Origin: Cryomorphaceae bacterium
Lineage (GTDB): Bacteria > Bacteroidota > Bacteroidia > Flavobacteriales > UBA7430
DNA length: 64,000 nucleotides
Assembly: GCA_019649675.1 (NCBI GenBank)
Contig: BOWN01000001.1
Location: 145,979 to 209,978 of the forward strand
Reading direction: 5' to 3'
Part shown: piece after piece, positions 44,709 to 54,514 of the stretch
How the letters are laid out: each line of letters begins with the position of its first letter
How positions within the stretch are numbered: the stretch's first letter is position 1
Made by a program: the position numbers and the translations under genes
Notes under the pieces: model-generated
Database searches by the model: none
Told to the model about the DNA's origin: nothing
What the model saw: only the letters and a program-made list of their open reading frames with translations

Positions 44709-45930
44709 TGAAGATGATTTTTAAAATCGCATGGCGTAATATTTGGCGTAACAAACGTCGTAGCATCATCACTATTTCTTCTATTTTTTGCGCGGTATTT
44801 TTTGCTGTTTTTGCCCGTTCCTTTCAAATTGGTGTCTACGACAAGATGATTTCCAATATGGTGGGTATGTACACCGGTTACCTACAAATTCATCAAGACG
44901 GTTATTGGGAAGAGCAAAGTATTGAAAACAGTTTTATACCTGATGATAGTTTGCGCTTAAGTCTTCAAAACCAAAGCAACATAAACGCTTATAATGAACG
45001 TCTAGAAAGCTTTGCTCTTTCTGCATCTGAGGAACTCACCAAAGGTGTTATGGTGATGGGCATCCAATTTGAAAAAGAAGATGAGCTGATGGACTTGAGC
45101 TCTAAAATGACTGCTGGCAAATTTCCAAGTGATACAAGTAATACGCTTGTATTGAGTGAGGGCTTGGCTGATTATTACAAGCTCAATATTGGTGACAGCC
45201 TCATTCTTTTAGGACAAGGCTACCATGGCACCACAGCAAATGGCATCTATCCGATTGAAGGGATTTTAAAACTTCCAATGCCCAACCTCAACGACCGTGT
45301 TGTTTGCTTCCAATTGCAACAGCCCAAGAACTTTATGCTGCACCTGGCAGAGTTACTTCAATGGTATTACAAGTTAGTGAACCCAAAAAATTAAATGCCA
45401 CAAAAAAAGAACTCAATAAAACGATAGACCTTGAGACATACGAACTCATGGACTGGAAAAAACTACTACCAGAACTGGTCCAAACCATACAGGCAGACAG
45501 TGCTGGGGGTATCATCATATTAGGTGTTCTATACATGATCATCACCTTTGGAATTCTTGGAACATTACTCATGATGACAGCCGAGCGCATGTATGAATTT
45601 GGAATTCTGGTATCTATTGGCATGCGCAAAGGTAAACTCATTTTAACCATGGTTTTAGAGAGCATCATGATGGGCGGCATTGGAATAGTTTTAGGAATCA
45701 TTGGTATTACACCAGTTCGCTATTACTTCTACTTGAACCCAATTCGACTTCAAGCAGAAGCAGCCGAAGCTATAGAAACTTACGGATTTGAGCCCGTTAT
45801 TCCAGCTTCTTTAGATTTAGATATTGCTTTTAATCATGGGGTAATTGTACTGGGTATTGTTCTGCTTTGCTCATTATACCCCATCATCACCATACTTCGT
45901 TTAAAACCTGTTAAAGCCATGAAAACCTGA
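44708..45930 (+). CDS. FtsX/LolC-type ABC transporter permease 1 (one frameshift)
   Basis: This inner-membrane permease has the MacB/LolCE topology: one N-terminal helix (AWRNIWRNKRRSIITISSIFCAVFFAVFA), a large periplasmic domain of ~230 residues, then three C-terminal helices (GGIIILGVLYMIITFGILGTLLM, MVLESIMMGGIGIVLGIIGI, GVIVLGIVLLCSLYPIITILRL). RMYEFGILVSIGMRKGKL is the characteristic cytoplasmic coupling loop. The frame breaks near 45,303. Length is ~408 residues. It starts at the last base of the LolA-like stop and ends overlapping permease 2. Confidence 0.9.
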
Positions 45931-47141
45931 TGATGACGACTGTAAAAATAGCATGGCGTAATATTTGGCGTACTCCTCTTCGATCCTTATTGTAATTGGC
46001 TCCATTGTGCTGGGAATTTGGGCAGGAATTTTTGTGATTGCTTTTTGTTATGGTTTAAACTCACAACGCACCGTCAATCGCATCGAAAGTGAAGTATCTC
46101 ATATACAAATTCACCATCCTAAATACGAAAAAGACTTTGATAGTAAATTCATTTTAGAAGATCCTATCACATTAGAAAAGACACTAGATGCAGATCCCGA
46201 AATCAAATCATATACACTTCGTTCTTTGCAAATGGGGATGATCAGTTCTCCCATAAAAAGCAATGGGGTTCAAATTATAGGCGTCAATAAAGAACAAGAA
46301 AAAAAAGTCACAAATCTTTATACCAATTTAACTGAAGGGAGTTATTTTGAGACCAAGCGAAAAATGCCATCCTAATTGGAGAAGTTCTGCCAAAAATTAA
46401 ACGTTCGATTGCGTTCCAAAGTGGTACTCACATTTCAAGACAATGAAAACAACATTATTTCAGGTGCTTTTCGTGTCTGTGGTATTTTTAAAACCCAATT
46501 TAGCAAGTATGATGAGAGTCATGTTTTTATACAAAACTCAGATCTACATCGTCTGATTCAATCTGAAGGATATCATCAAGCCGCACTTTTATGTCAGTCC
46601 ATAGATCAAGTCGAATCGGTTTTAAGCCGATTGAACTGTCAATTAAAAGGGGTTAATATAAAAGACTGGAAAAAATCGCACCTGAACTTGCTTATGCCGA
46701 TGAGGTTATGGAAACATGGCTCTTCCTCATCATGGTCATCATCATGCTGGCACTTATTTTTGGAATCATCAACACCATGCTTATGGCTGTTTTTGAGCGC
46801 AGAAAAGAACTGGGTATGCTCATGGCTATTGGAATGAATAAATCAAAAGTGTTTACACTTATCCTTGTAGAAACATTCTTTTTGTCGTTGGTAGGTGCGC
46901 CAACAGGCATGCTTTTAGGTGCGCTTACCATAAATTTAACAAGTGAAACAGGTATTGATCTTTCCATTGTAGGCGATGGCTTACAATCGGTTGGACTGTC
47001 TAACAACATTTACCCGATTATAGAACCCAAATTTTACTTTCTCACTGGCATAGTGGTTTTTCTTTTCACACTAATTGCGGCCATTTATCCTTCGAAAAAG
47101 CCCTGAGATTAAAACCTACTGAAGCAATTAGAACAATTTGA
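45930..47141 (+). CDS. FtsX/LolE-type ABC transporter permease 2 (frameshifted)
   Basis: This is the second MacB/LolCE-type permease, ~405 residues. It has VKIAWRNIWRTPLRS and a first helix (VIGSIVLGIWAGIFVIAFCYG), a periplasmic domain, then WLFLIMVIIMLALIFGIINTMLMAVFERRKELGMLMAIGMNKSK (helix plus coupling loop) and two further helices, ending LRLKPTEAIRTI. Breaks lie near 45,975, 46,367, 46,673 and 47,100. It pairs with permease 1 and the ATPase, giving a heterodimeric LolCDE-like complex. Two paralogous permeases distinguish it from homodimeric MacB. Confidence 0.88.
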
Positions 47142-47142
47142 T

Positions 47143-47826
47143 ATGGAAATTATAAAAACAACAGGACTCACAAAAACCTACCAGAACAATACACTTAAAG
47201 TTGAAGCTGTTAAACAGGTCGACTTGTCTATTAGCGAAGGCGAATTTACTGCAATTGTAGGACCTTCAGGTTCTGGGAAAACAACTCTGTTTAATATGAT
47301 TGGAGGTTTGGACGAAATCACTGCTGGTAATGTAGAAATTGCAGGTACCAACATTAGCAACTTAAAGGAAAATGAATTAATTGATTTCCGACTAAAGCAT
47401 ATTGGTTTTGTTTTTCAAGCTTACAACCTTATTCCAGTTCTAACAGCAAAAGAAAATGTGGCTTTTATTATGCTTCTGCAAGGGCTGTCAGAAAAAGAAC
47501 GCATGCAACGAAGCGAGGACTTACTGAAACAAGTAGGCTTGGGCGATAAATTTGACTCTCGCCCAAATCAACTTTCTGGTGGACAACAACAAAGAGTTGC
47601 TGTAGCGCGTGCTTTAGCCTCCAAACCTCGTTTTATTTTAGCAGATGAGCCAACAGCAAATTTGGACAGCCAGTCTACCTCTACCCTTTTAGATTTAATG
47701 GCGGAGATGAATAAAAAAGAAAACATTACCTTTTTATTTTCTACGCACGATCAAAGAGTAATTGATAAAGCACGAAGAGTGATTACCATAGAAGATGGAA
47801 AAATCGTCAGCGATGAAAAACGTTAA
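47143..47826 (+). CDS. ABC transporter ATP-binding protein, LolD/MacB class
   Basis: This is an intact 227-residue ATPase that drives the two permeases just upstream. It shows Walker A (AIVGPSGSGKTTLFN), Q-loop (IGFVFQAYNLIPVLTAKENV), signature LSGGQQQRVAVARALA, Walker B (RFILADEPTANLDS) and H-switch (FLFSTHDQRVI). The LolD-type insertion is not obvious. It starts one base after permease 2 ends, and its last 14 bases overlap the outer-membrane protein gene when that gene's signal-peptide Met is used. Confidence 0.95.
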   Translation: MEIIKTTGLTKTYQNNTLKVEAVKQVDLSISEGEFTAIVGPSGSGKTTLFNMIGGLDEITAGNVEIAGTNISNLKENELIDFRLKHIGFVFQAYNLIPVLTAKENVAFIMLLQGLSEKERMQRSEDLLKQVGLGDKFDSRPNQLSGGQQQRVAVARALASKPRFILADEPTANLDSQSTSTLLDLMAEMNKKENITFLFSTHDQRVIDKARRVITIEDGKIVSDEKR

Positions 47827-48940
47827 AATACTTTTGATATTTAGCTTGTTTGCAATAAATGGCCTTTTTGCACAAACTGTTTTTGAGCAAGACGCTTATT
47901 TTAGCAACCTGAATAGCATTCAATTTTTCAACAAGGATATTGCATCATTCATCCAAATTCCCAACCAATGGAATGACCAGCAATTCCATCTTCGCTGGAA
48001 CACACGCTTGTATCATGGAGAACATTGGTCGGCAAAAATGAGTCTTAGAAACCGAATTTTTACCGGATATAGCTGGGAAGAAAATTTATTCGGATTTAGA
48101 GATGCACTTGAAGTAGACGTTCTGGATTTAACAGCCATAAATGAGGAAAAATTTGGCATGCAGCACCAAATAGATCGGCTTTATGCGCAGTGGGAAAAAG
48201 GAAATTGGAATGTTCGACTTGGAAGGCAACGCATCAACTGGGGCATTCAAAACTATTGGAATTCTCACGATTTATTCAATCAAATCAATTTTTTTGATTT
48301 CGACTATCTCGAAAGACCAGGAAGTGATGCACTTAGAATTCAGTACTATGGAAAAGGAAATACTTCTACAGAATTCGCAATAAATGAAAATATTCAGGCA
48401 GGGATATACAAATTTAACGCATGGGATTTCGATTTTCAGACACTCTTAGCAAAATATTACAATGATTATGTGTTGGGCTTTGGTTGGGCTGGACAAATAA
48501 ATGACGCAGGATTTAAAGGCGAATTCGCCTATTTTATAAACAATAAAAATCAGGTAAAAGAGCTGGTGGGAAGTATAGGAATGGATTATAGCCTTCAAAA
48601 TGGAATGTACTTTTCTAGTGGCTGTTTGTATAGAAGTCAAGCTGATGACTTTAACCCTTTTGCTCTTATTAATCAAGACATTTCAGCAAAAAACCCCATG
48701 CCCTTTACCTATAATTTCTTACACCAAATCAACTACCCCATCCACCCCCTAGTCCTCGTTGGCATGTCATTAATTCACAATGAAGAATTGGACTTCATAT
48801 TTATAAATCCAATGTTGACTTACTCTATTTCCGAATCTATGGATCTCATGATCAGCAGTCAGAATATGTGGATGAAGTCTGATGACACCTATGAAGACTT
48901 AACCCAAACATTTTTTACGCGTCTTCAGTGGACCTTTTAA
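47813..48940 (+). CDS. Outer-membrane porin-like beta-barrel protein of the ABC operon
   Basis: This intact, predicted outer-membrane protein has 375 residues. The signal peptide is KILLIFSLFAINGLFAQ. The body alternates polar and aromatic residues as in barrels, with the stretches DRLYAQWEKGNWNVRLGRQR, NWGIQNYWNSHDLFNQINFF and DYLERPGSDALRIQYYG, similar to DUF1302/alginate-export-like porins. The protein ends in aromatic FTRLQWTF, a typical barrel C-terminus. The start at 47,813 is chosen for its signal peptide; 47,795 is possible. It closes the LolA-permease-permease-ATPase operon and may be its outer-membrane partner. That role is inference. Confidence 0.78.
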   Translation: MKNVKILLIFSLFAINGLFAQTVFEQDAYFSNLNSIQFFNKDIASFIQIPNQWNDQQFHLRWNTRLYHGEHWSAKMSLRNRIFTGYSWEENLFGFRDALEVDVLDLTAINEEKFGMQHQIDRLYAQWEKGNWNVRLGRQRINWGIQNYWNSHDLFNQINFFDFDYLERPGSDALRIQYYGKGNTSTEFAINENIQAGIYKFNAWDFDFQTLLAKYYNDYVLGFGWAGQINDAGFKGEFAYFINNKNQVKELVGSIGMDYSLQNGMYFSSGCLYRSQADDFNPFALINQDISAKNPMPFTYNFLHQINYPIHPLVLVGMSLIHNEELDFIFINPMLTYSISESMDLMISSQNMWMKSDDTYEDLTQTFFTRLQWTF

Positions 48941-48956
48941 CTGCCAAAGGTCTAGC

Positions 48957-49060
48957 AACTTTTTTCAAATCTCTGATGATATTATGTGAATATATTTCGA
49001 GCCCAACAAGGGGAGGCTTATAGGTCAGGCCATTTTTTAAAAATAACTTGACCTTTTTTA
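48957..49060 (+). repeat. Repeat copy a (left half degraded)
   Basis: The right half is good (GAGCCCAACAAGGGGAGG, TATAGGTCAGGCC, AAAATAACTTGACC and a T-run). The left half retains only AACTTTTTTCAAATCT. It lies 17 bases after the porin-like gene, so the array begins directly at the end of the ABC operon. Confidence 0.75.
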
Positions 49061-49163
49061 TTTGTTAATGTTTTGTTATTAAGTGAATCACGTCAATAAT
49101 TGGTAAGGTTTTAGCGTTTAAAATGATGAAAAGTTTTTCATAGGATCTCGGGGAGATCAAATT

Positions 49164-49297
49164 AAAAGGTCACTTTAGGGGGTGGCCTTTTTTCATTTTC
49201 TAAACTTCTTAAGATGTTTCCAAAAGCGGTTCGAACGAGAACCAACAAGGGAGCCTTATAGGTCAGGTTATTTTTAAAAATAACTTGGCCTTTTTAT
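49164..49297 (+). repeat. Repeat copy b (complete)
   Basis: It starts with stem AAAAGGTCAC/GTGGCCTTTT (49,164-49,193). All core elements follow, including GGTTCGAACGAGAACC and the right palindrome. No gene lies between copies a and b, a ~100-base empty interval that nevertheless holds a separate GATCTC/GAGATC hairpin. A TATATTTA box at 49,302-49,309 follows, 21 bases before the next ATG. Confidence 0.9.
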
Positions 49298-49330
49298 TTT
49301 GTATATTTATGATTCTAAATTCCCAAGGCT

Positions 49331-50908
49331 ATGAAAAAATACTTACTTAACATTATCGGATTATTTTCTTTTTTAATTTCTATATGTCTTGATGTAAATG
49401 CTCAGATAATCCCAGACTTTACTGCACATAATGAAAATATTGTTTGGGAAAGCGTTTTCACTGATGGGAGTCCAGGTAAAGTAAATCGTGGGATTGTTGA
49501 TTCTGACGGAAATGCAATAGTTTTATTTATGCCTGAAAACCAATCTAGAATTCATAAAATTAATGGTGTATCTGGAGATCTTATATGGTCAATAAATATA
49601 AATAACACTGTAGGATTTGGAGTTACAGAAATATACGAGAATAGTCGGTGTGATTATATAATAAGTGGTGGAATCGGAAGTACTCAAGAAAGATGGGTGT
49701 CAAGAATCAATGGTGATAATGGTGAAACAATTTGGAGCCAGACATACAATTCTTCCGGATCATCATGGATGTATGATGGTGTTAGAATGACAATTATCGG
49801 ATCTGATGGGTTTATCTATGGTGCCGGTTTTATTGGTGCTGATGAGCCTGGAACTATTTTTGTCGTTTACGGTGGATCTGCAATGTTAATGAAAATTGAC
49901 CCAGCCACAGGAAACGAAATATGGACACATACAAATACTGAAGTCGAATATGCTTTATCTGTAGTTCAAGCATCAGACGATTATTTGTACTATGTTTCTG
50001 CATTATATGATGGTAATTTATCTCTATCAAAAGTAAATACTAATGGTGAACAACAGTGGATTAACTTTATTCAAAACACAGAAGATGTTATTCCCTCTGA
50101 TTTAACAATTGATAACAGTGATATACTTTATTTTGGAGGACATACAGGTCGATCAGGAGCCGGCTATCCATATGATTTCACATGTATAAAAATGGATACA
50201 GAAGCAAATGTTGATTGGATTTATCATTATGCAAATCCGAGAGGATATAGTCTTAACTATATTCGAAATGAGTTATTTGGCATAAAGGTAAATAATCAAG
50301 GAGTTTTTCTTTTTGGTGGTTCAGGTGATGAGAGTAATTCATATTCCGAAACTAACCCACCATATTTATCTTCTGATATATGGAATGGGTGGGTACTTCA
50401 AATTAATCCATTAGGAGATATTATCAGAAGTGATATATATAGTCATGCAGGAGTAAATACTGCAACAGAGTATGGGGTTTTGATAAATGGAGGTTACGTG
50501 ATATTCAATGATACTGACGCTTTCGGTGATACTGAGGTTGGAGTAATGAAGATTATTAATTCAAATATAAATGAAGTATTTGGTTGCACGGATGGTAGTG
50601 CACTTAATTTTAACTCACTAGCAACAAACGATGATGGAAGTTGTGAGTATGAGACTCAATTTGAAGAAGGAATTTCAGTTAATTTGAGTGTAGGTTGGAA
50701 TATGGTTGGGTTTTCCTGTGAAAATAATATAAACGCATCTCTTGCAATTGCGCCTTATGAAGATAACTTAATTATCATGAAAAATAATTTAGGTTCCGCA
50801 TATCTACCAGATTGGAATTTTAATGGTATAGGAGATTTAGAGCGAGGATTTGGGTATCAGTTAAAAATTTATGATTCGATTATAGATTTTAATTTATGTA
50901 ATTATTAA
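49331..50908 (+). CDS. Secreted beta-propeller-like protein of unknown function
   Basis: Intact, 525 residues, function not recognised. There is a signal peptide (YLLNIIGLFSFLISICLDVNAQ). The main body contains repeated blade-like units with W and G spacing (INGVSGDLIWSIN, INGDNGETIWSQTY, IDPATGNEIWTHT, VNTNGEQQWINF), as in PQQ/quinoprotein-type propellers. A linker GCTDGSALNFNSLATNDDGSC belongs to a motif frequent in Bacteroidota secreted proteins, and a C-terminal module VNLSVGWNMVGFSC...FGYQLKIYDS follows. There is no recognisable type IX sorting tail, so it may be clipped at the 3' end. It is the first gene of the repeat array. Confidence 0.75.
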   Translation: MKKYLLNIIGLFSFLISICLDVNAQIIPDFTAHNENIVWESVFTDGSPGKVNRGIVDSDGNAIVLFMPENQSRIHKINGVSGDLIWSININNTVGFGVTEIYENSRCDYIISGGIGSTQERWVSRINGDNGETIWSQTYNSSGSSWMYDGVRMTIIGSDGFIYGAGFIGADEPGTIFVVYGGSAMLMKIDPATGNEIWTHTNTEVEYALSVVQASDDYLYYVSALYDGNLSLSKVNTNGEQQWINFIQNTEDVIPSDLTIDNSDILYFGGHTGRSGAGYPYDFTCIKMDTEANVDWIYHYANPRGYSLNYIRNELFGIKVNNQGVFLFGGSGDESNSYSETNPPYLSSDIWNGWVLQINPLGDIIRSDIYSHAGVNTATEYGVLINGGYVIFNDTDAFGDTEVGVMKIINSNINEVFGCTDGSALNFNSLATNDDGSCEYETQFEEGISVNLSVGWNMVGFSCENNINASLAIAPYEDNLIIMKNNLGSAYLPDWNFNGIGDLERGFGYQLKIYDSIIDFNLCNY

Positions 50909-50938
50909 TCTTGTTGATAAGTCTATAAAAGTAACTTT

Positions 50939-51045
50939 CATTCCCTAAACTTTTTTAAATCATTCCAAAAGCGGTTCGAACGAGAACCAATAAGGGGAGC
51001 CTCATTGGTCAGGTTGTTTTTAAAATAACTTGACCTTTTTAATAT
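50939..51045 (+). repeat. Repeat copy c (complete core and palindrome)
   Basis: CCCTAAACTTTTTTAAATC, GGTTCGAACGAGAACC, AATAAGGGGAGCCTCATT and the right palindrome are all present. No clear GCCACTC-type stem precedes it. It separates the propeller gene from clpB (minus strand). Confidence 0.9.
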
Positions 51046-51056
51046 TTTGAAATAAT

Positions 51057-51084
51057 AAAAAGCTTCCTAATTGGCAGCTTTTTA
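51057..51084 (-). terminator. Terminator of clpB
   Basis: AAAAAGCT and AGCTTTTT arms with partly paired TCC/GGC inside form a hairpin a few bases past the minus-strand clpB stop and directly right of repeat copy c. Confidence 0.7.
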
Positions 51085-51089
51085 AGATG

Positions 51090-53702
51090 TTAATCAATGT
51101 TTATTTCTTGTTTCCTAAAGACCATTTCTTTGTCAAAACAATCGATGAGTATTGGGTCATCAGGATTTACATTTCCACCTAGGAGCTCTTTCGATAATTT
51201 GTTCAAAAGTAATTTTTGAATGGCTCTTTTAATTGGTCGAGCACCAAACTGTGGGTTAAATCCAGTTTCAGAAATAAATTCTAAGGCTTCTTTGGTAGCT
51301 TCAATCTCTATCCCTTTGAGGCTCATTTTATGTTTTAGAAGATTAAATTGCATTTGAACAATTGCTGAAACTTGTTTTTTATTCAAGGGATGGAACATAA
51401 TTATTTCATCAATACGGTTTAAAAATTCAGGTCGTATCTGTTGTTTTAGCATATGGAATACTTCAGCCTCACATGCCTCCAGTTGCATTGCACGATTGTT
51501 ATCGTTCATTTTTTCAAAAGATTCCTGAATAATGTGTGCACCCATATTGGAAGTCATAATGATGATGGTATTTTTAAAATTAACCAATCTACCTTTGTTA
51601 TCCGTTAATCGTCCATCATCTAAGACTTGAAGTAAGATGTTAAACACATCTGGATGGGCTTTTTCAATCTCATCTAGAAGAACTACCGAATAGGGCTTTC
51701 TACGCACTGCTTCGGTTAGTTGCCCGCCTTCATCATAGCCAACATATCCTGGAGGTGCTCCAACTAAACGAGATACTGCATGACGTTCTTGATACTCACT
51801 CATATCTATTCGAGTTAGAGCATTTTCGTCATTGAATAGATAATTAGCCAATGCTTTAGCCAATTCTGTTTTACCCACACCTGTTGTCCCTAAAAAGATA
51901 AACGATCCAATGGGTTTTTTCTCATCTTGCAATCCGGCACGACTTCTTCTCACCGCATCAGATAGAGCAGTTATTGCTTCCTCTTGACCAATTACCCGTT
52001 TATGTAGTTCTTGCTCTAAGAGTAATAGTTTTTTTCACGTTCACTTTGTAACATACGCGAAACTGGGATTCCCGTCCATCTCGCCACTACATCAGCAATA
52101 TCATCTACATCAACTTCTTCTTTTATAAGTTGAGATTCAGATTGCATTGCTGCTAATTGTGTTTTAAAGCTTTCCAGTTTTTCTTCTGTAGTTTTAATTT
52201 TTCCATATCGGATTTCGGCAACTAAGGCAAAGTTGCCTTCGCGTTCAGCAATGTTTGCTGCTTGTTTTAAATTTTCAATTTCTTCTTTTTGCTGTTGAAT
52301 ACCTTCGACTACATCTTTTTCAGTTTGCCATTTCGCTTGCAGTACATTTCTTTCCTCGTTAAGATCTGAAAGTTCAAGCTTTAGTATTTTCAATCGTTTT
52401 TCATCTTTTTCTCTTTTGATGGCTTCTCGCTCGATTTCCAACTGCATAATTTTGCGATCGATTTTGTCTAGTGCTTCTGGTTTTGAGTTGATTTCTAAAC
52501 GTATTTTCGAGGCCGCTTCATCGATTAAATCGATGGCTTTATCCGGAAGGAAACGGTCTGAGATATAACGTTGAGACAACTCAACAGCAGAGATGATGGC
52601 ATCGTCTTGAATACGAACTTTATGGTGAGTTTCGTATTTATCTTGTATTCCTCTCAAGATGGCAATGGCAGATTCTTGGTCGGGTTCGTCTACCAGAACT
52701 TTTTGAAAACGACGCTCAAGCGCCTTGTCTTTTTCAATGTATTTTTGATACTCATTTAGCGTGGTTGCTCCCACAGCACGTAAATCTCCTCTTGCCAAGG
52801 CAGGTTTTAGAATGTTTGCGGCATCCATCGCACCCTCACCAGCTCCAGCACCAACGAGTGTATGAATTTCATCAATAAATAGAATGATATCGCCATCAGC
52901 AGCAATCACTTCTTTTATGACTGATTTCAGACGCTCTTCGAATTCACCTTTGTATTTTGCACCTGCGACAAGTGCTCCCATATCCAAAGAATAAATGGTT
53001 TTTTCTTTTAAGTTTTCAGGGATATCACCTTCAATGATACGATGTGCTAATCCTTCGGCGATGGCAGTTTTACCTACGCCTGGTTCACCAATGAGTATAG
53101 GGTTGTTTTTTTTGGTACGGCGCGATAGAATTTGTAAGACTCTACGGATTTCGTCGTTTCTTCCTATAACGGGATCGAGTTTGTTGTCTTTTGCCAGCTG
53201 ATTTAAATTTCGGGGCGTATTTGTTTAGTGCATTATAGCTATCTTCGGCAGAGGCCGATTCTACTTTAGACCCTTTCCTCAATTCTTTAATGGCTTGTTC
53301 TACTTCTTTAGGATTAAGTCCTTGTGACTTTAATAGTTTTGAAACCTTATTTTTACTAGTTAGTAAGGCATACAATAGGTGTTCTAAGGCAATAAAATCA
53401 TCGCCCCAATCTTTGATGATACTTTCAGCCTTTTGAAGTACTTTTTGACTGTCGTTAGATAGAAATTGTTGTCCTCCTTGCACTCTAGGAAGTGCATATA
53501 AAGACTCTTTAATTACACTTTCAATATGTGTTATTTGTGTTCCCAGCTTTTTAAGAAGATAAGGGCATACATTTTCATCAATTTCTAAAAGCGCTTTTAA
53601 AAGGTGCGAGGGCTCAATAGATTGATGTGATAATTCTGTAGCAAGGCTTTGCGCTCTTTGCAGTACTTCTTGTGATTTAATTGTATAGTTTTGAATATTC
53701 AT
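51090..53702 (-). CDS. clpB: Protein disaggregase ClpB (frameshifted)
   Basis: This is a hexameric Hsp100 that extracts proteins from aggregates with DnaK. The N-domain reads [21 protein letters not shown]. The first AAA+ has [18 protein letters not shown] and [36 protein letters not shown] coiled-coil middle domain (residues ~400-520) precedes [17 protein letters not shown]. The second AAA+ has [19 protein letters not shown] and [31 protein letters not shown]. Breaks lie near 53,205 and 52,020. Span ~870 residues. It is an ordinary chaperone gene sitting between repeat copies c and d, in the opposite direction to the repeats. Confidence 0.95.
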
Positions 53703-53708
53703 AATGTC

Positions 53709-53779
53709 TATATTTTTTATGGAAGCGGATCAATAGTTTTGCCAATCCATTTTTTTAGATTTTGCTGAAAATTTGACAT
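53709..53779 (-). other. Possible 20-codon leader ORF upstream of clpB
   Basis: On the minus strand, from about 53,779 downward, an ATG opens 20 codons (MSNFQQNLKKWIGKTIDPLP, then stop) that end just before the clpB start region. It may be a chance ORF; no conserved family is recognised. Boundaries are approximate. Confidence 0.25.
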
Positions 53780-54096
53780 AACATTTTTTGTGAAGGCGAA
53801 TTTTAAAAGACAAAATGACTGTAAATCAGATAATATGCTGAAAATACTTGTCAGTTCAGAAGAGGGAGCAAAGGATAGTGAAAGATTGAAACACACGGAT
53901 ACTTCAGCATTTTATGCTCTTCATATTCGATAACCTAATTGGGGTATTAATCAAGTGAGAGAGTATATTGATCAACTCCTGTAAGTCTTCAAATAACTAT
54001 GTACATAGTATTGTAAATCGTCAGTAAAAGTCGTCCTATTCGTTTATTTTAATTAGTTAATTGTTAATCAAATCCCTGAAGGAGATGATTTATATG
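53780..54096. other. Gene-free stretch upstream of clpB with a 14-bp palindrome
   Basis: About 320 bases without a supportable gene. It contains the perfect palindrome ACTATGTACATAGT at 53,996-54,009. Short open fragments in several frames do not join into a recognised protein, so this may be a decayed gene or the clpB regulatory region. Confidence 0.4.
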
Positions 54097-54221
54097 AAAA
54101 GCTGTTGTAGAGTGGCTTTTTCATTCCCTAAACTTTTAAATCCTTCCAAAAGCGGTTCGAACGAGAACCTACAAGGGGAGCCTTATAGGTCAGGTTATTT
54201 TTAAAAATAACTTGACCTATT
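54097..54221 (+). repeat. Repeat copy d (complete)
   Basis: A stem of the AAAAGC/GCTTTT type (54,097-54,120) precedes CCCTAAACTTTTAAATC, GGTTCGAACGAGAACC, TACAAGGGGAGCCTTAT and the full right palindrome. TATATTTG at 54,230-54,237 follows, 21 bases before the ATG of the Kazal-type gene. Confidence 0.92.
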
Positions 54222-54258
54222 TAATTTATTATATTTGAGTGTTATAAGACACTTGTTT

Positions 54259-54508
54259 ATGCAAAAACTACTTTTTGTAATTCCATTTGTTATTTTTTCT
54301 TTTTGTTCATGCGAAAAATAAAATATGCGAAACAACACCTAATATTGAAGAAGGTGATTGTATTGATTCTCTTCTTATTAACGATACTACTTATTGTATA
54401 ACAGTATATGACCCTGTATGTGGATGTGATGGAATTACTTATTCTAATTCTTGTTTTGCAGGGATATCTGGAATCACTTTTTATGTTGAAGGAGAATGTT
54501 GTAATTAA
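54259..54508 (+). CDS. Small Kazal-type protease-inhibitor lipoprotein (one frameshift)
   Basis: This is a predicted exported protein of ~83 residues. The start MQKLLFVIPFVIFSFCSCEK looks like a lipoprotein signal (Cys after a hydrophobic run). After a break in the A-run near 54,316 a single Kazal-like domain follows: EEGDCIDSLLINDTTYCITVYDPVCGCDGITYSNSCFAGISGITFYVEGEC, with the diagnostic VCGCDGITYSNSC. Kazal domains inhibit serine proteases; target and true function here are unknown. It is the only gene between copies d and e. Confidence 0.75.
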
Positions 54509-54514
54509 TATTTT

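Noticed and set aside
48183..48383. A 66-codon ORF inside the porin-like gene
   Set aside because: Shadow frame of an intact gene with a signal peptide and barrel pattern.
49221..49242. A tRNA gene suggested by GGTTCGAAC
   Set aside because: No acceptor stem, D-arm or anticodon arm can be folded around it in any copy.
49201..49245. Minus-strand reading of the repeat as a peptide (SRSNRFWKDLRSLG type)
   Set aside because: It recurs because the repeat recurs; copies differ by indels that break the frame and no start codon or longer ORF is attached.
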